DNA of 64,000 bases, from the NCBI GenBank assembly GCA_947623455.1, contig OX392538.1:28023001-28087000 (forward strand). Reading direction: 5' to 3'. The notes under the pieces are model-generated. The model was not told the DNA's origin. It saw nothing but the letters and a program-made list of their open reading frames with translations, and searched no databases. This stretch comes from Mimachlamys varia (lineage: Eukaryota > Mollusca > Bivalvia > Pectinida > Pectinidae). A program made the translations under genes and the position numbers. Below are positions 1-12,100 of the stretch, piece after piece. Each line of letters opens with the position of its first letter. The stretch's first letter is position 1.

Positions 1-302
1 ATATTCATAACTTTAAATTTGGTTTAGAATTTACGATTTGGTTTGGAAAGTACCTACTTTGAACACTGTGTATTTCGGTAAGATGTACACTTGTATCACC
101 TATGAGATGTTTTCTGTACTTTTGTAATATGTAATAAAATGATGAGTTAGGATATCTACCGACTTAAGACTTAATTATGTTCCATACCGAGTTATCAGTC
201 ATATTTCTGTCACCGTGTCCTTGGAAAATATTATGAAAAGTTGACCTCACCCAGTAAGAACCTATGTTCTTATCTGGTAGTCATCATTGTCAATCACAAA
301 AT
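1..302. other. Flank with no recognised feature
   Basis: AT-rich non-coding sequence. I see no gene or repeat here; the end abuts the reverse-transcriptase fragment that follows. Confidence 0.5.
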
Positions 303-815
303 ATAAGCACACTAATAAGCAAATTCAATAACGCCCATCTTCATATCACACAAAGGTACAGAAAGCTTCTTGATGAGATCAAGATGGCGACCATAAAACT
401 TGCTAATATTCTTCATCAACATGCATCTCTTGCATCCCTGTGACGCAAGTTTGTTCATCAGCAGCTGACATTTATCACGAAAATCTCGATATTTATAGCA
501 AGCCCTGGAATAACGAATCAACTGCGACAGGAAAACACCATAGGATGTAGAAACAGGGATGTTACTATCACAAAAGAGAAAGTTCACGATCGGAAAATCG
601 AAATCGTCATGTTTATCATATAGCTTAGTAGTAAGTTGCCCGTGTTGTTATACATGTAGTTAAAGTAAAAGTCGAGGAAAGAAGCTGATGTAGGAGAGTG
701 TGTTGTGTTTTTAATTTCAAGCTCGGTAGGGTATATTCGATCGACTAGGTCAGCATACTTCTTGTTTTTTTATAGACAACACATCGATATACCTGAAAGT
801 GAAATTGAAAGATTT
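303..815 (-). mobile_element. Decayed reverse-transcriptase fragment, copy 1
   Basis: Read on the minus strand, 587-312 gives 91 residues containing SYGVFLSQLIRYSRACYKYR and, further on, KFYGRHLDLI, the conserved C-terminal stretch of a reverse-transcriptase family that is abundant in mollusc and cnidarian genomes (probably Penelope-like; the class is my best guess). Further upstream on the minus strand (about 815-780) a frame reads SFNFTFRYIDVLS, the catalytic YxDD box with one Asp lost. Between these blocks the frame is interrupted. The same element recurs at 22370-22815, 31000-31990 and 40240-40963. It is a dead 5'-truncated copy. Confidence 0.75.
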
Positions 816-2087
816 GTGATATCATAAGTTATCGTGCGGAAAGCAGTAAGTCAATCAGGTCACATCAGCCTCATTATATTTGCTTGCAATTAGGCTGATC
901 ATCGGACTTTAGCGGATACATACGAAATACGAACGATGTGATCAATGACAAAACGAGGCGAATCAGAATGATGTTTGTCTTATTGATAAAAAAATAAAAA
1001 TCAATTGTCTTTTCTCTTTCATTTAGATTTTTATTTTGAACATTTGTTGACCATATGTAGGCATGTCAAAGGAATATTTAAAAAAAATACTTTACCGTGA
1101 TTACCTCGATACTAATGTATCCGTGTGGGCGATACAGGCCCTCTGGGCCTCTTGCTTTATTTAGCATTTGATTGGCCCATGCAGGCATTAATGTTCTAGT
1201 TGTGACGATGGACCGTTCAGCATGTATAAAGAATACTTCTGTAAAGAAAGGGTTATAATAGGCAATGTTTGTACTAAATCCAATCGTTTATAATACAAAT
1301 AAAATCAATTTGAAATATGGGGAAGCTATAAAGTCCTGCAATGTTACCTTTGGTAATGACTAGGTATATTTCAATATTATTTAGATATGATATTATTCTA
1401 AGAAGAAAAACAAAGAGCAAATTTCTACAAAATTGTCCAGAATAACCAGTTCCGATTAACATCAAATGCAACCATATGTCTTTACCGCACATTTATCAAA
1501 ACAATTAGTCAGGACGCTTATATTATTGCTTATTTGCCCTACCGTAATTTCCTGTGTATTGCCCGCGGGTTCTACGATTATTTACATAAGAAGATGCCTA
1601 GTGCGGGCTATCTGCCGGTGCGGACTATCCGTGGATTTTTTTAACCTAATTAACCGGGCTATACGTTGTAAAGCGTTTCCATTTAGTTGAAACATATTTT
1701 ATTGTAAAGTATGCAAGTGGATTGGACAACAAGTTATTACAACTTAAAATAGTCCTCTCCGCAATACAAGATAATGATTGAATATAAATATGTGGGGGGG
1801 GGGTTAGAGAATGAGCAAGGGCAAGGAAGGGAAGGAAGTTGGGTTCAAAAGGGAGAGAGAAGGTAGGGTGAAGAGGGAATTACCTAGGGAAGACATCTGA
1901 ATACTAGTTAATTACAAAAACAAAGTCCAATGACGAGACAGAATAATTTTAGAATTATCAAAACAAAATCGATTTCAGAAACAAAATCAGAAGGCAAATT
2001 AAAGAAATGCAATTTCATAATCACATAAACCAATGTAAACACTCCATAACTATGCAATTTCTACTAGTTTCCACTTTTATCAACATG
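816..2087. other. Gene-free flank with a purine-rich tract
   Basis: No coding region with convincing similarity. The only structure is a purine-rich low-complexity run at about 1790-1880 that starts with a run of G. Confidence 0.5.
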
Positions 2088-2089
2088 TA

Positions 2090-2290
2090 CAGTTGAGTGT
2101 AGACTAAAGGTTACACCCAAGTGCACTCCATTTGGACTCCAGGTAAACTTGGAGTGCACTCCGTTTGGACTCCATATGAACTTGGAGTGCACTCCTGGTC
2201 AGCTCTGAGTCTACCTGGAGTCCTGTTTTTTAAGACATATGAAATTCAATTCTACTTGGGGTTCACATTCAAATTACATAAAACACTATA
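2090..2290 (+). repeat. Left terminal inverted repeat
   Basis: About 200 bp that match 5105-5308 in inverted orientation. It contains two copies of the perfect 12-bp palindrome GGAGTGCACTCC (2151-2162 and 2184-2195), spaced by sequence related to TTTGGACTCC. Such subterminal iterations can be transposase-binding sites; that role is inferred. Confidence 0.75.
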
Positions 2291-5104
2291 TAAGACATGT
2301 AGTTCTGTTTACAATAGATAAAAGATAGATATTAGAATCAACATTAAATTCTGTTGTTTCGTCTACAAGGAATAAATACCTGGACCACTATTACAATGTA
2401 CATAACTTTATAACACACTTGTGGTGTGAACACAATTGAATCAATTAACCTACATGTATATAAAGATGTATTAAAGACAGTATAATATCAAGTTTTTTTA
2501 ATGAAAGTTACTTGCTTATATTTAAAATGATATTGATAATATTTGCATATAAAGAAACAAAAATAAATTTTTATTGTGCATCTGACTGTCAAAAAGGTTT
2601 TTAAATGTGTCCATGTATATGCTATTATTCATCAATTTAAATATTGTAATTAAACAAGTATTGATGAAATTTATTTAGTTTTCAATGAATGAAAAGTATG
2701 CTTTTTCATTATACTGTATAGTAGCTTTTTTATTTTTTTACACTAAATGAAAATAAATCGTAATGAAGAAAGGTTTAACTTCAACTTCTATTAAAATCAG
2801 TTTAGCTTATATGATTAGGCTTAAAACCCCTACACTAACTATACATTTTTAATATATTTACCTGGTAGATTGTACCCACACTACAGTACATTTGTATATA
2901 TATAGGTTGTGTACTATCCAATATAAGGGTCAATTATCTGCAGTGGCCAATGCCGTCATGCATGGCTGACTCTGGTCTGTCACACCCGAGATTTGTTCCA
3001 GGTGAGTGACTTGATAGCCAGGTACTGATACAGGCATTGCATGTATACCGTGTTTGCAGTCCGCGTAATGATGAAAAATCTTTAAGTATGACTTTGACCA
3101 CAGAATTACAACTCAGTCTGTAAAGATCGCAAGTTTTGCATGGTGATTTGACATTCATGTTGTCTTATATACATGTATCATGCATTCAGAATTAAAATCA
3201 GCTAAATTTATATATATATATAATGTAATTATATAATTAATTATCTCCAAGTACCATCACAAACTTAGATAGCAGCTCTAATCTAATTCCGTGGTACCAT
3301 ATATATCTGTACCTTTAATTCTCTCATGATTTAGTAATTGTATGCTCCTGTGTTCCATCTTTCTATCATAATTTCGTTTCTGCTTACTGAGTCCTCCATT
3401 GTGAGATATTGGACCGTAACTTTGGTCATATATGAACATGAAGTGGTCATGAGGATATGAGACGCAAATCAGGTTCTGGCTATTAGTCAACTTAAATTAA
3501 AATTGTCTCAGACCAGTGTATATTGTATTTGATGGTATGGCATTTATAAGCACAAACAGTCTTCGGACTGTACGTGTAAAACTGACTTATTTGAACTCCG
3601 CACTATCATAGTGTTACACATTACATCACATGTTACATATACAACTATGAGTAAAAATGTACAATGGTAGTCAAGACCATTAAGTTATAGACTTTTAGAT
3701 TGATGAAAAGCCTTGTCATATTAGGATCAAACGAATGTGTCAATATCTGTTATAATTATATAGTGGCCAACTGCCATTTCTAAATATTAAAAGAGTCGAT
3801 CATACTTAAAGTTATACTTATTTATCTTTTTTTTAATGATATTTTATTTTGCAATCGAAGCTTATAAAGTATGTCCCATATAAGTCCGTGATATAAGTCA
3901 AATAATACCTGATATTCCAAAGTATTGATATACAAATGTATTGCATTATTTAATGTGAATGTGTATGTTGACCAGTTTTAGAAGAATCAGAATTAAACCA
4001 TGTACCGTTTGTTGCATGTTAGAATATTACTTTTGTCTTGGCTATTATATTATCTATTATATGTATGTGTTTGTATTTAGGTTTCAAGTTCATATAAACA
4101 AGGTCTTGTGTCTTCCCATATGATACAATTTAGTCCATACGGTTCTGGGTCTATAATTATCGGAGTTCCGCTTATATTAATTTTGATTTTAAATTATGGC
4201 TTTGCTGACATCTACATTACTGCAGATACCAGCAACACCATAGTCAGAGGTTTTGGAAAACGTTCCACTCAGCTAATATATATCCTTGTATTTTAGTAAA
4301 TATGGCACAGGTACAGGGAGAAAACAATGGGTACTAATCACAGATAAGGCTATAGCCTGTTTTTGAAAAGTAACTATAATTCTCAGGTAACAACGTTATC
4401 TCACCTGTGGAATGCTTCATCGCATTAAATTTATTCCATTTACAATGTTTATTAATTAAACCATTTTGTAAAGTACAAAGTATTTTCTATTGAAGGCTAA
4501 GTTAAACTTAAAAAAATTAAAAGGTAATTATTAGTCTTGTAAGTATTGAAAGAGACTATACTCGGTTTTGTCTAGGTATAACTTTTTAAGATGTTGACTG
4601 AGTGGGTCTAGACTGGCAGCAGCCTGTACCTGCAATTATAAATATAGGTCATACATGTATAAGGTGTAATGACTTGTTCCCAACTAATAATGAGGGGCCC
4701 GGGCTTATTATCTCTAGATCTTCACACCTTGTATCAGACCCGATACAGGTAAATTTTGACCAAGAGGGGCTGAGGCCTGAGTGGTTCATTGTCTAATTAG
4801 ATGGCCAAGTGTATAAGCCTGTCTACATCTTCACATCTGCACTGACCTGATGCAGACAAAACATTTAAAAAAAACAAAAATATAAAATATAACATTCTTA
4901 TAACATTATATATCTATTCTGATCAACTATAATTGAATTAATCACTACACGACATTTAAAATACACACTGACTTCACATATTGTAAGACCACAAAGGACA
5001 AGTCAAATATATGTTGTGCTTGTTCCAAGATCCTAAATTGCACTGTAAATCCTTGCGGTTTATTCAGTTATTTTGTATACATATGATACATGTATATGTT
5101 GTAC

Positions 5105-5308
5105 TATCTACAATTTAAAATGTAATTTGAATGAGACCCCTATACAGTATGTAGAGGTATTAATGCCTGATAGGACTTCAGGTAGACTTGGAATGGACCT
5201 GAAGTGCAATCCAAGTTCATATGGAGTCCAAACGGAGTGCACTCCAAGTCCAAACGGAGTGCACACGGAGTGCACTTTGTGTAACCTTTAGTCTACAACA
5301 CTCAACTG
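5105..5308 (-). repeat. Right terminal inverted repeat
   Basis: Inverted partner of 2090-2290, again with GGAGTGCACTCC (5234-5245). It is missing from copy C, where about 515 bp (A equivalent about 5077-5592) are deleted. Confidence 0.75.
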
Positions 5309-5310
5309 TA

Positions 5311-6014
5311 GATCTACGCTATTAGTAAACAAAATATGTCATTGATAAGTTCATACATAGCTTTAATTATACAAATAAACATACATATATACAAAATATA
5401 TTTCCATCATATGTCCCTGATTTCCAACATTCAAAACAATAAATCACAAAGTCACATACGACGTACACTAATACTCACCAGTTAAACATTCGACGTATAA
5501 CCCGCGGGCAATCTGCCAGTGGGGGTAATCTGGAATTTTTTTAAAAAACCTCAAAAATGCCTTAATTTACTTCAAAAGCACCATTGGACATATGTTGCTT
5601 ACATGACGTCCTTCCCAATCCCTCTTGATATTAAATCATAAAAAACGCAATTATGAATTTCGAATACTTACAAACTCAGAAATAATGCGGCTAATCCAAC
5701 ACCAGAAACATTTCTGTAATTCGATCAATACATGATAAGCTCTAGAATTTTGTTTCCGCGAATGTAACAGTTATGTAATGCAAAATGAAACATAGAACTT
5801 TCCCAACATCTGTTAGACATCAAAGTACGGCAAGAAATATTACTTGTCACGTTTAGGGAGGTATACAATTCGATTAAGCTTTGGAATATGTTATATCCGA
5901 AATAAATTTGTTATCCTTAACAAAAATTTGATGGTAAAATGCTGATATTGGCTTTTTTGACCAATCTTCAACATATGTCACTATTCGTATCGTCTACTAG
6001 GCGAGACTCGCCTC
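5311..6014 (+). promoter_or_regulatory. Upstream region of gene A
   Basis: Non-coding sequence between the transposon end and the TATA box. About 5592-6014 is retained almost unchanged upstream of copy C (about 51810-52235), so this is the maximum shared proximal promoter. No specific factor site is claimed. Confidence 0.45.
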
Positions 6015-6022
6015 TATAAAAG
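6015..6022 (+). promoter_or_regulatory. TATA box of gene A
   Basis: TATAAAAG lies 46 bp upstream of the ATG and is preserved in copy C at 52236-52243. A start site about 30 bp downstream (near 6045) would give a short 5' leader. Confidence 0.65.
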
Positions 6023-6067
6023 GACGATGCTTGCTTCAAGTTGATGTTGCCCTCCTTGATTAACAAG

Positions 6068-6137
6068 ATGGCACACCTACTACGGACGATTGGACTTCTC
6101 TTCGTCATTTGTGCGGTATTACTTGTTGCACCGTCAT
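6068..6137 (+). CDS. Gene A exon 1: signal peptide
   Basis: Encodes MAHLLRTIGLLFVICAVLLV followed by APS, a typical secretory signal with a hydrophobic core; cleavage probably falls near residues 21-25. The donor is GTAAGT after one base of codon 24 (phase 1). The ATG is chosen because it follows the TATA box at the right distance, the exon has no upstream in-frame extension that is conserved differently, and the frame joins exon 2. Confidence 0.85.
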
Positions 6138-9100
6138 GTAAGTAGAACCCAATTTAATATTTCCTAAGTTTCTATTGGTAAAGAGGTTTTTTACAGTTAT
6201 TTTGGCAAACAATGTGACTAACGACCTATCATTTCTGTTCGTTCTAAGGTCCATGATTGGTTTTATTGCATTTCTATTGTTACATTAACTTTATTCCATT
6301 GAAATCAGGTGCAAGAAGGAACAAAAAGGGTTATAGAAAGCCGCCAAAAGATGTCTATGTTCCACCTCCACCCCAAAAATATGACTATGCTCCACCACCA
6401 AAAAAGGAAGTCTATGTTCCACCTCCACCACAAAAAGATGTCTATGTTCCACCACCACAAAAAGATGTCTATGTTCCACCACCAAAAAAAGATGACTATG
6501 TTCCACCACCAAAAAAAGATGTCTATGTTCCACCTCCACCACAAAAAGAAGTCTATGTTCCACCTCCACCACAAAAAGATGACTATGTTCCACCACCAAA
6601 AAAGGATGTCTATGTTCCACCACCAAAAAAAGAAGTCTATGGAAAGGGCTATGCTCCGTCTACGGGAGGGGGCTATGCTCCGTCTACGGGAGGGGGCTAT
6701 GCTCCGCCAAAGGGAAGGGGCTATGTTCCGTCCACAGGAGGGGACTATGCTCCGTCTACGGGAGGGGACTATGCTCCGTCTACGGGAGGGGACTATGTTC
6801 CGTCCACAGGAGGGGACTATGCTCCGTCTACGGGAGGGGACTATGCTCCGTCTACGGGAGGGGACTATGCTCCGCCAAAGGGAAGGGGCTATGTTCCGTC
6901 CACAGGAGGGGACTATGCTCCGTCTACGGGAGGGGACTATGCTCCGTCTACGGGAGGGGACTATGCTCCGTCCAAAGGAGGGGACTATGCTCCGTCCACT
7001 GGAGGGGACTATGCTCCGTCTACTGGAGGGGACTATGCTCCGCCAAAGGGAGGGGACTACGTACCTTCGAAAAAATGCTGTGAAAATGCTGTGTTGATAA
7101 ATGGACGATGTGTTTGTAAAGAAAATTATTACGGTACCAGCACCCATCCATGTGTCCGTAAGTGAGAAACCAAATTATTTTATTTTTGGAAAATGTACAG
7201 TATAATTGAGATACAACAACGAATATTAGATTTTGTAATAGTTTGAAAATTATTACGGCTTAAATCACTGATACTTATTTTCATTGCTGTAAACATTCCT
7301 GAAAGGGTTAATCAGTTTATTGTTTCATTTTTGTCTTGTTTTATTTCTTTAATTTGCCTATAAGCAAATCTTGGCATAATCAGCGGGTTTCACGTACATG
7401 TATTTTAGGACCATGTTGGGGTAAATGCGGAGCTAACGCCCGATGCGACTTACAATCATTCAAGTGTTTCTGTAAAGACGGTTTCATCGGTAATCCAGAA
7501 AAAGGATGTCATGGTAAGTGATAAATCCTATTTATTTGTTTCTTATATCGTTCCTTTGGTTAAGGTATATGGCTTTAAGACGGTTCAATTTATAAATTTC
7601 TTAAAACATTTCATTGGTTTAGATGTTATATAAAGGTAATCATGTTACAGTATGAAGAGACCAATTCAGACAAAAGTCGAAACAGTGGTTTCCATACTCG
7701 ATGCTTTGTTAAAACTTTCCTCTAATGATATTCGATGATAGAGTTAGTCTTCCATTCTTTCTATAATGTAATGGATAACACTTTTTATTCTTAATTATAT
7801 GCCACCTCACAATGATACCGTCTTTCCTCTGACAGATATATTGTACCTTCTTTACCCTAACATATATATTGTACCTTCTTTACTTTACACTAACAGATAT
7901 ATTGTACCGTCTTTACCCTAACAGATATATTGTACCTTCTTTACCCTAACAGATATATTGTACCTTCTTTACCCTAACAGATATATTGTACCTTCTTTAC
8001 ACTAACAGATATATTGTACCTTCTTTCCTCTGACAAATACATTGTACCTTCTTTCCTCTGACAGATATATTGTACCTTCTTTACACTAACAGATATATTG
8101 TACCTTCTTTCCTTTGACAAATATATTGTACCTTTTTTCCTCTGACAAATATATTGTACCTTCTTTACCCTAACACATATATTGTACCTTCTTTACCCTA
8201 ACAGATTTATTGTACCTTCTTTACCCTAACAGATATATTGTACCTTCTTTACCCTAACAGATATGTTGTACCTTCTTTCCTTTGACAAATATATTGTACC
8301 TTCTTTACCCTAACAAATATATTGTACCTTCTTTACCCTAACAGATATATTGTACCTTCTTTACCCTAACAGATATATTGTACCTTTTTTCCTCTGACAA
8401 ATATATTGTACCTTCTTTACCCTAACAGATATATTGTACCTTCTTTCCTCTGACAGATATATCGTAAACAAAACAGTATATATAACGCTCTTCTGTCTTG
8501 GACAATGTCTATCCTAGCTACGAAAGCAGAATCTTGCTCACTAAGTATGTGGGTGAAAAATGATGTAATAACCAGGTACTAATGCAATGCATTTTGTTTA
8601 AGGCTTAATGACAATATTGTTCTTAATGTTCTTAGTGTTACTGTAATATTAAACGATATATTAAATGCATGGTCAAATGACATGGCATGGTATTTATCAT
8701 GTCATAAATGGTATATCTTTTTGTCAGTCCCGTGCCACGGAAAATGTGTTGACAACGCTTCCTGCAACCCAGATACAGACACATGTGAATGTGACGAACC
8801 ACTAGTTGGAGACGGAACTGTCCAATGTTTTGGTAAGTTAAATCTCCCTTAGGAAGATAATTTTGTTTTGTTTAAAATTCCTTGAAACTGCTAAGGTAAT
8901 CTAAGGACATGTATCCATGTGTAATGTGTATACATACATGCGTGTATGGGTGCTTGACACAGGGAGTTCGTGTAATTTCATCCATGCAATAACAAGATTC
9001 TGATACCAACGTGGGAAAGCAGTTTTGAATATGACGACCTATCAAGGATCAAACTTTTGTAAACGGATACAAACATTTTTTTATTCATTAAAATGAAATG

Positions 9101-12100
9101 TGTTGGAACATAATAGCAAAGCGTGAAGTTAAAGAGTACTGTTGGAAGCAACGCTCCGTTGACAGCATTGGAATATGCAATATGAATATCCACAAAAAGC
9201 TTCAAAAAAGATATCTTGCTATTGTTCGTAGGAAACGATTTGAAATTATACAGAACTAGTTTAATTTTACTTTTAAATTAATAAATTAAAGGGGTTTTAC
9301 GCACCTGATCCTTCTGCTTCTACATTAGTTTAGAAATTTTGGATTCCTACCTTTTGGTCCCTAGCATCACGGAAGGTCCAAGGAGGACGAAACAGCTGTC
9401 TGATGCAGTTTAATTTTTTTTTCGGCATACTGTATCTATTACTAAATTTAAGAGGTGCAGCATATGTGTGTGTTACGTGATCCTTAGAAATGCTTTTTGT
9501 TCAATCCCCTGGCCGAGACATACCATGATCTCGATAAATGACGGTAAGTATTTTCTGCTTAACAGTCAGCATAAGAGAGCGAAACTAAAACTTAACCCAT
9601 CAATCATCCTAACAGTGTTATGTAACTATGCAATTAAATAGTACGTAATAGCTATTAAAGTATATATACAATTAAATATTCCGATATAAGGAAATCACTA
9701 GTTAATAGTATATCATTCTGATTTTAAGATGTTGTTTGTTGAAGTAGGAAGCTGTCTCATCAATGATATTTTGCTTTCAGAGCGAAGTATAATAGTGTTT
9801 GCAAAAGAGACCTACACCGTGTCAGAAGGTGTGGGCATTCTTAAAGTTGAGGTACTGAGGCAAGGAGGAACCGTCGGCATCGTTGCTGTGAGGTTTAAGT
9901 CAAATGATGGAACCGCTATTCATGGTGTGGACTTCTTCAACAGCCACGGTGTAGTTGTCTTCGGTGACGGGGTGTCTACACAATATATAACCATCTACAT
10001 TGTGAACGATGTGGTAAGTTAGTTGAAAGGCTTTTTTCGTTATATAGAACGTTTTAAAAGTTTCTGGTTCTGTTCCCTGGCCGAGACAAAGCATTACGAG
10101 CATCAACAATTATCAGTATAATGCGACCGGGTGGCGTGTTATGTTGGAGGCTTTTGGAAGTATATCCTCAGTGTGTTACCATTATAAAGTCGTCATCATT
10201 TCCTTACTGTCCTATGGTTCTTACGTAAACATCGCAGGCTCCAAAATACACAAGCATTTAACACATACACCCGCATCACATACACCAGATGTCGTCCTTG
10301 AATGATCTGAGCTGTTAATATGACGTTTCACAAATTAAACAAAACTGTGTTCAGACTTTATGCACTATTTTGATATCTGTTGATCCAGTCGACAAACCGT
10401 ATTTTATGCTTCCGTTTAATATCCGCTTAAAGTAGGTTTACATCGCGTGATCATAATAAAAAAACTTAAACTAGCTTATTATTTCATCGTCGTACTTAAT
10501 TATGTTTTTGCAAAAACTCAAACATTTCCAGTTTTAATCACAAAACGGCTGACAGTTTAGGAATTTAAGAAAGTTTTACGGATGCATATGGTTGTAACTT
10601 TATTTATTTGTAATGGTTGTATTTCCACAGAAATTCGAAACTTCCGAATCTTTTGAGTTGGAGTTGGTATTTGTCAGTGCCTTTGGTAGAATTGGAGAAC
10701 CGTCGAAAACTACGATTACAATCACAGATGATGATGGTAATAATATACTGTTTGTAATATTTGACAAATATTAACCTTTGTTGAAGACAATGATATGATT
10801 CACCAACACAATTATAACATTTCCTTAAACCTGATATCTCAGAAAGATAATTCTTCGAAAAGCGCTGGTTACTGATTTCTAATCTAATGAGCATAACATT
10901 AGATGTTTTAAGTTTCCATTCATTCTTCATCATTTGTAAATGTGTTATACGTTGCACTTTATCTTATTCAAATTGATATCAATAGTTATTTATGGTATCA
11001 AAAGTTTCGAGGATTGGTTTGCTTGTGATATGTTTTTTGGAGGAACTTAGCTTGTTTTCCAATCTGACTGTTACTTAAGCAATGGTGTTTTAGCAAATGT
11101 TGTTACAGTCCTATAACACACATTGCTATTGATGACAAACTAAATAAGTATGTAAGTTTGTCAGCCATAGCAGTAACAACCGATTTTGAACAGCAAATCA
11201 AATGTAGACAATGATGAAATTGATGACGTCACAATAGAGATTTATGACGTCACAATAGCAAGTGTTGTAATAGTCTGAGGCACTGAATGTTTAGGCGTAT
11301 GACACCAACTGTGTCTTAGCATTGTGTCAATGGAAAATTGCAGAGTAAATGTAAATATTTATGAATGTGTTATACATCTTTGTGATTCTAAATACATGTG
11401 TAGTACCTGTCTGTGATACCAAATGAATGTTTAAGTCCTATCTATGATTCTATTACTAAATAGAACCTACGTATATATTACAACCTATGTGTGAAAAAAG
11501 TAATTAGCTGAATGTCTGATTAATATAGTCAATAACTCAAGTTTAACTCATGTACGCAGCTATATGTCATATAACGATATATTAAACTGTCTAAATGCCT
11601 ATAAAAGACGGCGTGATCCCCCTACTGTCGTTTTAAATAGATTCACTAAAAATAGAATATCCTCTGGGTAAATGTTATATCTTCAGTATATATAATTATC
11701 AATACATTTACTTGTTTGACTCCACCTTTTGGACATTAAAAAGGCGTGATATTTAGATAAACTGCAGCAGTAATCGTAGCAAGTATCCTTCCACAAGTCA
11801 TATTATTGGCCTACCGTCTTCGGAAACTGTTTTTTTTTCCATTCTGAACAAAAATTACGAAGCAAGAAATTATAGACATGTCAATTACCACATTCCAAAG
11901 TGTAGCAAAGGGGCAGCAACTCGGTTTACGCACACATGTGTTACCATTAAAGAGCGACAATTGACAGGAAGATATCAATTATAAATATAATAAATAGAGG
12001 ATATATAACAGTGTCTTCAGTAATACTAAATATATACGAGTGAAAAATATCAAAATATTAGCCGCACAAGAGAAATATGATTGGTGTTACAAAAGATACT

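Larger units (their letters stand above)
2090..5308. mobile_element. 3.2-kb terminal-inverted-repeat element, Tc1/mariner-like ends
   Basis: The ends are inverted copies. The left end reads CAGTTGAGTGTAGACTAAAG and the right end, reverse-complemented, starts CAGTTGAGTGTTGTAGACTA. Each end is flanked by TA (2088-2089 and 5309-5310), the target duplication of the IS630/Tc1/mariner superfamily, and the CAGTTGA start resembles Tc1-family termini. Homology between the arms continues to about 2290 and 5105. The interior has no open frame longer than about 75 codons, so no transposase is visible and the element is probably non-autonomous. Copy C upstream (51567-51820) retains about 260 bp of its interior, so the insertion predates that duplication. 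Confidence 0.7.

Noticed and set aside
6305..7147. Long open frames on the minus strand and in the second plus frame across exon 2
   Set aside because: They arise because 24-bp and 27-bp repeats lack stops in several frames. The frame kept is the one joined by splice sites to the signal peptide and to the EGF exons, with conserved cysteines.
7833..8463. CRISPR-like array
   Set aside because: The 28-bp units are directly adjacent with no unique spacers, and the genome is eukaryotic; it is a minisatellite.
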